Assembly: GCA_003586115.2 (NCBI GenBank)
Contig: QVOM02000103.1
Location: 8,773,059 to 8,837,058, forward strand
Length of the DNA stretch: 64,000 nt
Direction: 5' to 3'
From: Salvator merianae
Lineage: Eukaryota > Chordata > Lepidosauria > Squamata > Teiidae
Shown: positions 46,458 to 57,699 of the stretch, piece by piece
How positions within the stretch are numbered: the first letter of the stretch is position 1
Layout: every line of letters starts with the position of its first letter
Made by a program: the position numbers and the translations under genes
Notes under the pieces: generated by a model
Seen by the model: only the letters and a program-made list of their open reading frames with translations
Told to the model about the DNA's origin: nothing
The model's database searches: none

Positions 46458-48254
46458 AGTGTAAGAGCCAAAAAAAAGTATACTAGTGTGTCTAAACCCT
46501 GGAATCCCTTATGGCTTTGAGGAACTGTTTCTAAACTTTCAGAATATGCAAATGCATTTTTCCAACAGAAATATTTTGGATCATTATGCTAAATTTCCAG
46601 ATCAAAATGCATATAAGTTCCATCTCCAACGATCTGTCTAGAGAATTCTGGCAGCTAACATTCTCAGAGCTTTCTGTTTGTGTGCTCATGTCTCCAGATA
46701 GAATTCAGCAATAACATCTAAGATTATCATCTAACTTTTTGATCCAACTGATAAAGAAACTGGAAAGAATTAATTGTGCAATTAGCTACATACTGAGCAA
46801 TAGAAATTTGTTCCTGAAACAATCAAGGTTTTTAGACTGGAGAGAAAATGCTGAGATAATGCTTTTTCTGCTTCCAGTAGTGTGTCTAAGAGGAAACAGC
46901 TGCTTTGTTTATCATGCAAATCTTAACAATTGAAATAACAGCTGAACATTATGAAACATTTACTTTGTATCTGCTAACCTTGTAAAGAAGTCCTTCTTTT
47001 CAATCCATAAATCGGTGTACCTGACCAGTCCACATGGTGACATCAGGGAAGATCTTCTCTTTTATGGAACTCTGCTGTGAAACTCCTTCCCCCTGCAGGA
47101 TGGGCTATATTGGAATTGCAAAAGATTACCATGAGAAAAGGCTGTTAGATAATAGTGCCCAGTCTTCCATCTGCCCAACCTTCATAAATGGGAAAGCTAT
47201 GGATTTTACCTAGGTTCGCTAACATAGCTTTTCTGCACCATTTTGGCAATTTCGCCCTGACTAAACTTCTCTATCTGGTGAGGTTTCATTGTTTATATTC
47301 TTCCCTCATTTTCCCAAAGTTCTATCAGTTCAAGGACAGAACTAAATCTAGTGGTAGATTTCCAGCAGGGAATTACATTGAAAGTTCAGGTTGAGGAATA
47401 CTCTAAGCTATGGTCAGACTCAGTGTTTAAGATGATCTAGGTAGTACCAGATTCTCAGAGATGACACTCAAAAATGCCCTTCCAATTTCTTTCCGAGCAA
47501 TCTCCCCAATCCAATCTATCCAGTATTTGGATTATTCCAGCACTCAGAGCATTTCTACTAATTAGCTGTTTATATTTTCAGGGTGTGATCATGTAAGAGG
47601 ACTATTTAGGGCAGTACACAGACTTTCCAGGGTGGGCAGAGGGAGAATTTCCTCTCCAACCAATACCTGATCTTGTGGCCATTCTGCTTTTTAACCATGG
47701 GCCCACTTTTGCAAAAATGTGCACTTTGTAATTATAGGCAGGGGTTGCAAGGCCAGCTCCAGAGCCACCTGCTCCAGTACTTCCTAACCTATTGTACTGA
47801 GGCTTGTGTCAGGGCCTCACAAGCTTCCTGTCCTCTGGTCTCTTCTTTTCTCTCCCTCCCACACAGCAGGAGGAGATGGTGCTGCCTCTGGTTGCCAGGA
47901 ACAGTAGGAACTGCTGTGGAAGCCAGTGACCACAAAAGCGAGGGCTGCAGCAATGGAGGCAGCAGCACTGAGGCTGGAGGGACTGCTACGGGTGAGGGAG
48001 ATAATGGGGAAGGCAGGAGTCACTGAGCCAAAGCATAGCACTTTTTCTGTTGATGATTCTGCTGCTTTTCTGTCACCAGCAACTTGGAGTCTCCACTGCC
48101 CCAACCCTAGACACCATTTCTGACTCCAGACATTACCACCTCCAAGGTGCTTAGCATAGAGATTGCTCCACTAGACAAGAATTCATCAAGGTGCCCACAA
48201 AGAGAAGGAGGAAGTAGTCACAGCTGCCATTTAGTGGGAAGACCCCCTTACCAT
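46458..48254. other. No gene recognised
   Basis: About 1.8 kb. The part from 47740 to 48060 is richer in GC with overlapping open frames on both strands, but none shows a motif. Confidence 0.4.
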
Positions 48255-48535
48255 GCTCTGCTCTTCAGGGCAAATCCAATTAACTCTCAGGCTCCACCAC
48301 CTCATGTAGAAAGAAAACACTCCAGATAAAGACCCCTTCACTGTTCCGACTGCTGCTGCCACAGTCACTGGTATCAATACCTCCTTCTGCTGTGGGGAAA
48401 TGGGCAACAGAAGAGGCAGGAGCAGCAGGAACAGCAGCAAAGGGACCTTTATCTGATGTGTTTTCTTTCCACATGAGGAGGTGGAGGCTGGCAGTCAACT
48501 GCATTTGCTTTCAACTGCAGAAGAATGCAAAACTA
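48255..48535. repeat. Imperfect long inverted repeat
   Basis: The left arm (about 48270-48350) includes 'ctccaccacctcatgtagaaagaaaacactccagataaag'. The right arm (about 48435-48520) is its inverse, containing 'ctttatctgatgtgttttctttccacatgaggaggtggag'. Arms of 80-90 bp with a spacer of about 85 bp would fold into a hairpin. It may be a fold-back transposon. Confidence 0.75.
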
Positions 48536-48849
48536 CACCCTGGTTACAAAACACCACAAGACATAGGTTTATTTCTCATTCATCTGTTGGCAATCTTTCC
48601 ATTTGTTCCATAACTACAACAGTATTTTTCTGACCTAATGTCTCTCTTTGAAAACTTTCTGTCCTCTGATTTCCAACCCCATCTTCTTGTTTTTAGTTTG
48701 GTGTTGAATCACATCTTAGTATAAAAAGCTGTTTCTTATTGTTATCACATTACCCTATTGTTATTGCATGCCCTATTGACTTGACATTATAGCATTTCTG
48801 ATTTTGTTGAAATCATTTGTCTCTTCCTGTAAATTCCTTGCCTCCACTC

Positions 48850-48851
<2 letters not shown>

Positions 48852-48880
<29 letters not shown>

Positions 48881-48884
48881 GTGT
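48852..48884. repeat. (GTATGT)n microsatellite, continued at 49966-49985
   Basis: The hexamer tract is interrupted by the hAT-like element at 48885-49965 and resumes directly after it. Confidence 0.93.
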
Positions 48885-49965
48885 TAGGGATGTGCACGAA
48901 GGCACTTTTCCCTTTTCGCTTCGCAGCGCTGCGAAGCACCGAGGCTTCGTTTTCGCGCGAAAACTATAGGCACAAAAACGGAACCTTTCATTTTCGCTGC
49001 GAAAATCTTCGCAGCGAACAGGGGCACTACCTGTCACAGAGGCATCACTACTTTCGTGATCGGTGAAGGTCTTCCCTTCGCATTGATTTGTCTCCATTTC
49101 CGATTGCTCTCTCATTCCCCCTCTTCTGTCACTCGCACGTGCGCACACAGAAAGAAGGGGGGGAATGAGAGAGCGATCGGAAATGGAGAAAAATCAATGC
49201 AAAGGGAAGACCTTTGCCGAATCCGATCGCTAAAGTTAAGTGCTGCCTGTCACAGAGGCAGCACTTAACTTTAGCGATCGGCGAAGGTCTTCCCTTCGCA
49301 TTGATTTTTCTGTTTCCGGTCGCTCTCTCATTCCCCCTCTTCTGTCACTCGCACGCGCGCACACAGAAAGAAGGGGGGGAATGAGAGAGCGATCAGAAAT
49401 GGAGAAAAATCAAAGCAAAGGGAAGACCTTCGCCGAATCCGATCGCTAAAGTTAAGTGCTGCCTGTCACAGAGGCAGCACTTAACTTTAGCAATCGGCGG
49501 AGGTCTTCCCTTCGCATCGATTTTTCTCTGTTTCCGGTTGCTCTCTCATTCCCCCCCTTCTTTCTGTGTGTGCGCGTGCAAGTGACAGAACAGGGGGAAT
49601 GAGAGAGCGATTGGAAATGGAAGGGACAAATCAATGCGAAGGAAGACCTTCGCCGAATCTGATCACTAAAGTTAAGTGTTGCCTGTCACAGAGGCAGCAC
49701 TTAACTTTAGCAATCGGATTGATTTTTGACGTTTCCGATCGGTCTGCCTCTTTAAGGCTGTGTGAAGCTTCCAGGCGGAGCTTCTAGCGGCCAAAAAGAG
49801 GGAGCTTGCAGCAAATGGCGAAGGTCTCAAAGGACAGCGAAAGTCGCCGGGACGTTTGCCATTCTCATTCGCTGCCCCTCTTTCCCTTCATATTTCGTGC
49901 AAAGATGGCAGAGACGTCATTTTCGTGCGAAATTCGAAGTGCACGAAGCTTCGTGCACATCCCTA
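48885..49965. mobile_element. hAT-like non-autonomous element of 1081 bp with tandem palindromes
   Basis: The termini TAGGGATGTGCACGAAG and CTTCGTGCACATCCCTA are flanked by GTATGTGT on both sides (48877-48884 and 49966-49973), an 8-bp duplication, although the host tract is itself periodic. It is the longer relative of 6122-6822. The subterminal 'ttcgcgcgaaaa' and 'cgctgcgaaaatcttcgcagcg' palindromes are rich in CpG. The middle is a tandem of palindromic units (next entry). There is no transposase. Confidence 0.85.
49061..49700. repeat. Three tandem ~217-bp palindromic units
   Basis: The block 'aaggtcttcccttcgcattgatt' begins at about 49066, 49284 and 49500, so the period is about 216-218 bp. 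Each unit holds two hairpin centres. One is built from 'ctctctcattccccc' and 'gggggaatgagagag' around a CpG-containing loop. The other is 'ttaagtgctgcctgtcacagaggcagcacttaa'. Copies differ at only a few positions. Confidence 0.9.
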
Positions 49966-49985
49966 GTATGTGTATGTGTATGTGT

Positions 49986-51429
49986 AAGAGAGATGGAGAG
50001 AAATGATAATAGATTGTCAAGGTAGCTATTACTGAATTAAACTCAAAGACAAAACAGTGCAAGGAGTCAAAAAGGAAAAAGAGACAGGGGTGGGAATGGA
50101 GAAAGGTAACCTTACCATTCCTTGAGAAGCCAAAATTTGACTGTCAAAAGTGCATTAAATCACAAAGGACATAGGGAAGAGAAGGATGGGAGGAGTAGAG
50201 AGGAAAGAAGGTACCCTCTCACCAGACTTAGGCTGGGGAGGCTGAAAAGTGTGGACAATGAAAGATGAATTGAGCGAGAACTAAATTAGATGGATGTGAT
50301 CAGTCCCTGTTGTTCCCTAAAACAGAGAATCTGTTGTGGTGTGACTGAACCCTAAAGGAATGTAAAGAGAAAAAAAGTTGTACCCGTGTTTCTTTAAGCT
50401 TTGCAGATTTCAGATTAGCCTGGTTCAGTACCACCACAAACCTGAACTTGAGGTCGTCCTCATCTTCATTTGGGTTCATAGACTCCTACAGGTATAATTA
50501 AAAATTAGAATATGCCTTCTTACTAGCTGCAAGTGTTTTCTCCAATTATTCTTTCAAAAACCATGTAAAATCAACCGCTTTGTGCATGTGCAGTCCTTGA
50601 TGATCTTGAATCTCATTGATCTAGAAATTGTAAACTGAAACCTTTTGATAGCAGAACAAGACAGGTACATCAATCAGCGCCACTACTTATTTTTTATATC
50701 AAGTCAGGGCTTTGATATCAATGGACCACTGGTGCTGTTCTGGATATCTGAGAAGTTGAAATTTCCTGGTTTCCTTTAATGCTAAGTAGTTTTATGGAAA
50801 ACATTGTTATTTTTATTGAAGCCACTCTGCAATCCTAACTGAACAAAGAGTGACAAATACATAAACTTTGGGCAGTAGCAATTAATATGAAGAATTGTTA
50901 GTGTCTAATATTTCTTTTATCTTCTTTACCAAGCTTTGCTCCTGCTTCTACATTTCATACAGAAAACATGTTCATGATTGTTTTTGGAAGAAAAATATTT
51001 CTGATTTTAAAAGCTTGCTTTAATTATAGTATTATTATGATTAAAGGAATAAAACAAAATCTGCTTCTGCTGCCATAATGCTGAACACTTTCACTTTGGA
51101 AATAAGCATCACTAGAATTTATAGTTTCAAATCAACATCTGTAACCATGTTTATGGCAACCAGCAGAGGATCCAGTGAACCTAACCATGCTCTCCCCAGT
51201 CTTAATACTGGTGCAGGGTCTACTTGTGGGAGGGAGAAGGGTATGGACTCATCTTTGATCTCTCTGAAACCATATTTTGGTGCTGCTTGAGTTCAAAACA
51301 CAGTTGAGAAAGATCAAAAAGATCGAAAATGGGACTCCAGTTAGTCACTGTCCCTTCTCCATTACCCAGTACTTTCATTCCCAGAGTGTTGCTGGCTAAT
51401 ATTATTCAACTCAATTCTATTCTTTGATT
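49986..51429. other. No gene recognised
   Basis: About 1.4 kb of AT-rich DNA with purine-rich parts. No supported feature. Confidence 0.4.
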
Positions 51430-51860
51430 CAAATCAATGGTTTGGAATAAGGTGGCATCTAGCCCTCTTCTGCCCCCCCCCAGCATGGGAGAGAGAGCCC
51501 TCCTCCCAGGTTACTCTATTTTCTTCAGGATGGAAGGTGCCCTGGTATAGGCAGCAGTTTTGTTTTTTCAGGTCTACCAGCATTCCAGGGGCAGCTAGAC
51601 TGGCACAGGATACACTCATCCCTGTACTGGTCCAACAGGGAGAAGCATATTGGCAGCACACCAAATTGCACCACTGAAATGCATTGCCAGGGGAAATGAG
51701 ACTAGGAACTTCAGTTTCTACTCCCCAGCAAAACTGGAAGTCATTCCAAAGATGCAGAAGCCTTATCCTGACACTTCAGAGCTATTCCTGCTTCTGGAAC
51801 AGATGCAGGCTGGTCTGGTCCTGCCAGTCCAGTCCTGTAATGTAAGTGCAGATCCAGCAC
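51430..51860. mobile_element. Degraded TIR element, group B-like
   Basis: Internal text such as 'ccagcattccagg', 'caccactgaaatgcat' and 'aggaacttcagtttct' resembles group B copies. A C run lies at 51473-51481. The ends are eroded. Confidence 0.4.
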
Positions 51861-52790
51861 TAAAATATCAACTAACCCCCATGATTGCTAAAATAAGTGC
51901 TACCACTATTTTTAAAGTTTCTTATCTCCCTAAAAAAGCATACATTTCTTCTCATAGTAGAAACAGATACAAATAACTTATGATACCGATAGTTCTATTT
52001 TTTTAATCTTTTGTCCTGGTACTTTTGGATGTAAGCTAGATATTAAATGAAAATTGCCATAAACAGTAAGTTTGTGAAGAAGAGAATAGATTCTGAGCAA
52101 CTAACAGAGCAGGGAAAGATTTTTATAAGTAAAGCAGTGAGCCTTCCTTCTTTCTTTCCTCCACACACCCCACTTCAGGAAGCAAAACAACAACAAAAAA
52201 ATGCCTGACACTAACGGTCTTTTCACACTTTGTGCTAGCAAGTGTCTGCAGTTGGAAGCCTTTTGTATCTCCAAATGTTCATTTTAGAAGCCTGGGGAAT
52301 TTAGCATCTAAAGGCAAAAGGCTTCCCAGTAAAGGAACTCAACATCTATGGAAGACATTTGGAGCTAACGTATTTATCCCACTGGTCTCCAGTGCATTTT
52401 TAATTAATATTTAGCAACAATCCAGAAAAAGTCTTCAACTTTCAGTGATTCTAAGAGCTTTAGGCTAATTCTTCTGCATGTGTTCTTTCACTGGTTCTAA
52501 TTTCATATCAGCAAAATATAGCTGTGGAAAAAGACAGGTTCTAGGAAAATCAAAGGAAATGTTTATATCCCTCATACTCTTGTACCATGACATCTATTTA
52601 GGGCATGAACTGTTAATCTTTGCTTATTCAGGGAAAGTTCCATCCTGTTTGGTGTACTTGCCTAGAAAACTCATGAAATACTATTTCCTTTCTCAAAGTT
52701 GTCTGTAGAAAAAGAAAAGGAAATTATTGCCTGTTGCCTTCTCTGTTTGCTTTTTGAAACTTTATTAACAATAGGTACTAAGAATAAGAA
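51861..52790. other. No gene; small group A end near 52217
   Basis: Near 52217 the text 'tcttttcacactttgtgctagcaagtgtctg' is a group A left end with nothing after it. The rest is AT-rich without a supported feature. Confidence 0.4.
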
Positions 52791-52794
52791 GCTG

Positions 52795-53103
52795 GTGAAA
52801 ACTGATTTTGCAAATGGCATACTAGTAGGAAAGAAATATGATGTCCATAATGAAAACAAACACAATTAGCAGCCTTTGTCGAAAGCAAGCTGTCTTCTTG
52901 TTTTGTAACAATAATCATGTGCATTCCGCCTAAAATATATTCCACCTTTATTTTTTTAGGTAGAAGACACTTAAGGTGGAATACATATTATTATTGTACA
53001 AAGCAAGAAGTTAGCTTGCTTCCAGCAAGGTTGCTGATTGTGTTTGTTTTCATTGCACTTCTTTCCTACTGATATGCAATTTATAAATTCAGTTTTTATC
53101 AGT
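52795..53103. repeat. Long inverted repeat (arms about 130 bp)
   Basis: The left arm (about 52795-52930) contains 'actagtaggaaagaaat' and 'aatgaaaacaaacacaattagcagcc'. The right arm (about 52976-53103) is the inverse with about 80 per cent identity by eye ('ggttgctgattgtgtttgttttcatt', 'cttctttcctactgat'). The spacer is about 45 bp and has its own 'tattccacctt/aaggtggaata' pairing. No ORF is supported. It could be a fold-back element or an inverted duplication. Confidence 0.85.
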
Positions 53104-53254
53104 GTTTTTTTACGAAAAGATTTTTAGAATTTTTCCAGTAGAAATTTGTCTAAATAAATGAACTCTATTTTTTCCACATTCTTGGGCATACATTTTGCCC
53201 CAAAGTGTATCTCAATATTTTAATAATTAAAAACAAAAGATTCCAATAACTACA

Positions 53255-53663
53255 GTTAGGATGTACAAGACCCCACAGCATGGCAGTCATCCACACTATG
53301 AGGGATGGAACAGCCCCATACCGGGCTTCCAGCACTCACAGGATAGATGCTGGCCCAACCGCCATGATAGTGACTGCAGCAATGTCCAGCTGTTGCCATG
53401 GTGATCAGAAACTCAGCCACAGTCACAGCTGCAACTGCACCGCCCACTTGCAGCATTCACACCTGGAAGAGGGTGCAAATGCTGCTGATCAGGAGCAATC
53501 TAACTGCTCCTGGTCAAGCTGTGGACAATGATTTGTTGTCCACAACTAGTAGCATTCAGGAATGGCTGTAGCCACTTCTAGATGCTACAGTGGTGGGGCC
53601 ATAAGAATGCACTTACCCAGTAAACCTTTCATCACTCGCTATGGGTAAAATGCAAACAGACCC
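53255..53663. mobile_element. TIR element, group A, reversed
   Basis: The right end 'atgggtaaaatgcaaacagaccc' is followed by TTA. The body includes 'agctgtggacaatgatttgttgtccacaactagtagc' and 'ctgatcaggagcaatctaactgctcctggtcaag', shared with 56470-56645 and 35916-36050. The left end is eroded. Confidence 0.7.
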
Positions 53664-53829
53664 TTAGACACTGGGACTTGGGGGGGGGGGAACTGCCCAT
53701 TAAATTAGGATTCTTTCTACTGTTCCATACAGGGTAGAAAATGAGAGATGGGGAAAGAAAGAACCAAATGATAACATATCCCTGACATTCAGTGATAATG
53801 AATATCATATGGACTATGGCTATGATCAT

Positions 53830-54556
53830 ACTAAGGATTTTTTAAATGCCCTGAATAAAATGAGCAAATAATTCCTAGGCACACAGAAAAAAAGCCTTCC
53901 AAACATATGTATTCATTTACTTGGCTAAAAACTTACCCAAAATGCAGCTTATTTGCTTCAACAGGCAATCCACCATGACTGCAAAGGGTGCTGTTCACTG
54001 ATTGGCCACTGGGAAGGAAATCCCCGCCTCTTTGCTGAAGCAGTTTCCAACTCCATTCCTTAACTGCCAGGGTTTTTTTTGTTTGTTTGTTGTTGTTGTT
54101 TTCAATTTCAAATTAAATAATTTTGAAAAGAATGAAACTCAAGTCTCTCTCTCTCTTCACTTTGCATTTTTATATGAAGTCTATATGCTTTTTAAGTACA
54201 CAGAATAGGAGTAATATTTTTAGTTTCAGGATTGTTTGATCTGCTTAATTACTGTGTTCAAAAGGAAACTCTGGCTGCTGCAAGAGTTCACTGGTGCTCC
54301 TCCATGATTGTCTAACTGTCCGATGGGTTTCTCCTTCTATGGGTCGTATTGGCTGCCTTCCCCTAACAAGTAATTCAAGGCTGTGATTGGTGGAGGAGCT
54401 TCTTGCTCAGTAATGAGGTGACCGGAAAGCTGTTTTCTCCTGGCTGTTGAAGGGGTGAATAATTACAGGCTTGGAGGTGGGGGTAAGGTGGATTTTTTTA
54501 TTTACAGTTTGCCCCCCCACCCACCCAAAGGCAACTTAAATAGCTAGTCTGAACAC
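53830..54556. mobile_element. Unnamed repeat D, copy 1 (possible hAT-like)
   Basis: The left part (53860-54075: 'ataattcctaggcacacag...', 'cactgattggccac', 'cttaactgccagggtt') is the inverse of the right part of copy 2 at 57470-57690. Its right end 'ttaaatagctagtctgaacacac' matches the right end of copy 2 ('atcgctagtctgaacacag'). The element therefore has inverted ends. There is no transposase, and target duplications are not clear. Confidence 0.6.
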
Positions 54557-56464
54557 ACGGTATAATGTTGCATATTTTGGGTTTATACATTTTTCCTCAG
54601 TTGTCCTGATCAGGTTTCTGCCTGCTAAACAAATCTTATAAAACAAAACAAACTGCAAATCAGGGCAAGGCATGTGCTCTTCCAATAACTTCTCTCACAT
54701 ATATATGTTATAAGTTTCCATGTCCAGCTAAAGTCCACTCCTAATGCTGCTGTGATTGATCCCAAGGGGCAGATTTTGGGCCAAAATCAATAAACTCTGA
54801 AGAACTATCTGGTCTGTCATCTTGAAATCCCTTTTGCGTGAACATGAGTGTTATTCACTCTAGGCTCAGCTATCTTCCTACCATGTGACAAATGGAAAAT
54901 GAGGATGCTTGCACAACCAGGCAAGACTGGAAGTCATGGCTGACTATGTGACAAACTGACAGCAGTTCCAATGAAAATCCTTGGCTAATTATTATAATTT
55001 ATTTTGTTCACTTACATGCTTCCCTTCAACCTAGAAAGGCTCATAATATGTAATCATAGACAAGTTGCTGCCCTCAGACTTATAATCTAAAGAAGCCAGA
55101 ACACACACAAAAAAGAGGACTGGTATGGAACAGGTGGGTGAGAGTTTAACAGCAGGTGTTGCAGATAGTTGCTAGTTGAACCAGACACCAGTCCAGAACA
55201 CACTCAGAAGCAGCATCCACAAGTAATAGCCCCTCAAGTTCATCTGGCAGGAATTGTTTCAGCACCAGACATTAAACCCTGGAAAGGTCTGTCTGGGAAA
55301 CTATGGGCCTTTCTTCTGCAGCACAACTTCTGAAAACAACTTCAGGAGGAAAAGCAAGATAGATTCTTATCTGTAGTAGATGTCAAGGTCTTCAACACTC
55401 CCAACACATTTCTGAGCTGAAAGTAGAAAGTGAGGTAGTTGGCGGAATCCATCTCTTTGTGGGGCTGATGCAGTAGCTCTGCTTCCCCCTGTCTAGCTAT
55501 TGCAGCTAGCTGGGATGGCTGCCTCCTGGTGACAGTAGAAGAAGGACTTGATGGACTCAGTCTTTCAACAGTGGTGGTAAATTGGCCCTGCTTCTCTTCT
55601 GTCCTACTTCTCTAGTTAGCTGGGGTGACCACTTTTAACTAAATGATGCTGCAATTCAATAAAAGCTATGAAGTTACAGTAACAGCACAATCCGGGGAAG
55701 ATAACGCAATTAATTGACTTTTGCTTTAACTTTCACTTTTTATAACCTACTTGTCTGCCTGATCGTTTAACTCAACTTTTTACAACATTGTCCTTTACAC
55801 TTATATACTGCATTAGACTTTAAAGACTGCCGAATGCAGTCAGTGAATGGTGGTTGATGTTTGACTTATAGTAGCCCAAAGCAAATCTGTGCAAGCATAA
55901 AAACTTCATGAAGTATGCACTTATTTAAAATTTATGTTGAGAGAGAAAATTAAACTAAGCTAAAATGAATCTGAAAAGTATAAGAAACACTATTACTAAA
56001 CACTATTACAATCAACCCAAGGCAAATAGTTATTTGAATGAGCCAAATATTACAACCAGTCCTTCCAAATACAGGATTTTGAAATCATTTCAGTCTCTAA
56101 ATCAAGCTCTTCTTCAATAGTGAAGGTGAAGGAAAGATCTAGTGCAAGGGAGGAGAAATGACAACTTGAACAGTAGACTGAGGTGATACTCTGAATGAAT
56201 CTTCATTTAGTAAGACAGTTTCAGATGATAAGTTACAGAGTTATTCCGTTCCAAGATTTGAAAGAGCCAACAAAATAGTTGTCCAGTTTCTTGGACAGCA
56301 TGAATGAATACAAGTAGGTTGCAAGTAAGTGTACATCCTGCTCCACTGAGAGGGCTTCACCCTATTGACATAAGTGACTAGCTCATCCTTGGCAGCTTCT
56401 AGCATATCAGTCAGGTGTTGCCAGGATACTTTGAACTGAGCCACCACCTTTGAATCTGTTCACA
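54557..56464. other. No gene recognised
   Basis: About 1.9 kb, mostly AT-rich. A lone 'gggcctttcttctgcagcac' near 55303 resembles a group B end but nothing else of that group follows. Confidence 0.4.
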
Positions 56465-56469
56465 ATTTG

Positions 56470-56645
56470 TTGCTAATGAATGTCTCGCTGCTTACTAGCA
56501 AAGCATGTCCACACTCTGTCCCGGCATTTGGGAGCATCTGCAGGTGCTCCTGAACACTACTAGCTGTGGTCAGCTAAATCATTGCCCACAACTTGACCAG
56601 GAGCAGCTGGACTGCTCCTGGTTAGCAGTGTTCGTGCCTGCTTCT
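56470..56645. mobile_element. TIR element fragment, group A
   Basis: It contains 'ttgggagcatctgcaggtgctcc', 'actagctgtgg' and 'aacttgaccaggagcagctggactgctcctggt', typical group A blocks. Both termini are lost. Confidence 0.6.
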
Positions 56646-56889
56646 GGCATTTGGTAAATGAGGTCAGAGAGCCATCCAAAATGGAAAGGGTAGTTATAAT
56701 GGCAATTTCAATTACCCTCATATATACTCATGAGAAAGAGGTAAGATTCCTAGATACGCTACATAATTGTTCCTTAGAGGAGATGGCTGTGGATCCAACC
56801 AAGGGAAAGGAGATCCTCTACTTCATCTCAGGATGTGATCAGATGGGATATTTTGGTCGGCTTCCGGTCACACAGAAACTGCAGTGTTC

Positions 56890-57692
56890 AGAAAGCTCAT
56901 TGGGAAAGTCGCCTCTGCGCCTCACCGAGGCTGCCTGGGTCGGCTCTTCTATATTCGGCTTTTCTGTGCTTTCAGGTCGCCTTGGGAAGCACCTCAGCCA
57001 ATCAGAGCCTTGCAGGAACCCATGAAACAATAGCACAAGAAGGGAGGGGGCAAGCGAACTCTTGCCAGCATGGGAAACTTTTCAAACTCCCTGCCTTCTG
57101 TACATGATAAAAGACTTAAGTAGCGTGGGAGAAAGCCCCTTGCTACTAAAGTCCAATGTGCTTTTTTAATTACAGAAGGCAAGGGGGTTTAAAGTTTCCC
57201 CACACTGGCAAAATCTCTCCCTCCCCTTTTCTCCTGTGCCCGCAAATCTCTCCCTCCGCTCTTAGTTAAAAGCTCCAGTTCAACTGAGACATCCACTTCC
57301 TGCCTCTCTGCAGAAGCAGGTTCCATTCAAGTCCTTAACTGACAGGGTTTTCCCCTTTGCAAAGGAAACGTCTCCCTCTCTGCCCTCTGCTGTGCCTCAC
57401 TGCCCTCTACTCCGATTCCCTGAGGCTTCGGTCAATGGGGTGAATGGGAGAAAAAGGGAAAGGTGAACCGGAGAATACCCTGGCAGTTAAGGAGTTAACG
57501 ACTTGGGGAACTTCTGTAGCAGAGAGTCGGGGCGTGGCCAATCAGTGGGCGGCTCCCTTTGCAGGCTGTGATGTTAGATCAGTGAATCGCCTCGTCGGTA
57601 AGTGTGTGTGGAAGGTTTTTTCCTGTGCACCCAGGAATTATCCGCTCCTTTTATGCAGACAATTTAAAAAATCGCTAGTCTGAACACAGCCT
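56890..57692. mobile_element. Unnamed repeat D, copy 2
   Basis: The right end 'ttaaaaaatcgctagtctgaacacag' and the part 57470-57690 pair with copy 1 at 53830. The left limit near 'cagtgttcag' (56882) is uncertain. The interior has GC-rich segments and T/C-rich runs. The 'CAGTGTTCAG' type end would suit a hAT element but no 8-bp duplication is seen. Confidence 0.5.
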
Positions 57693-57699
57693 ATAGTGT

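Noticed and set aside
46067..46520. 134- and 89-codon ORFs on opposite strands
   Set aside because: Both lie in a group B-like element and have no domain.
47673..48123. Overlapping ORFs rich in Ala, Ser and Gly on both strands
   Set aside because: Openness on several frames at once reflects GC-rich repetitive composition, not coding.
49061..49700. CRISPR-like spaced repeats
   Set aside because: The units are directly adjacent 217-bp palindromes in a eukaryotic transposon, with no unique spacers.
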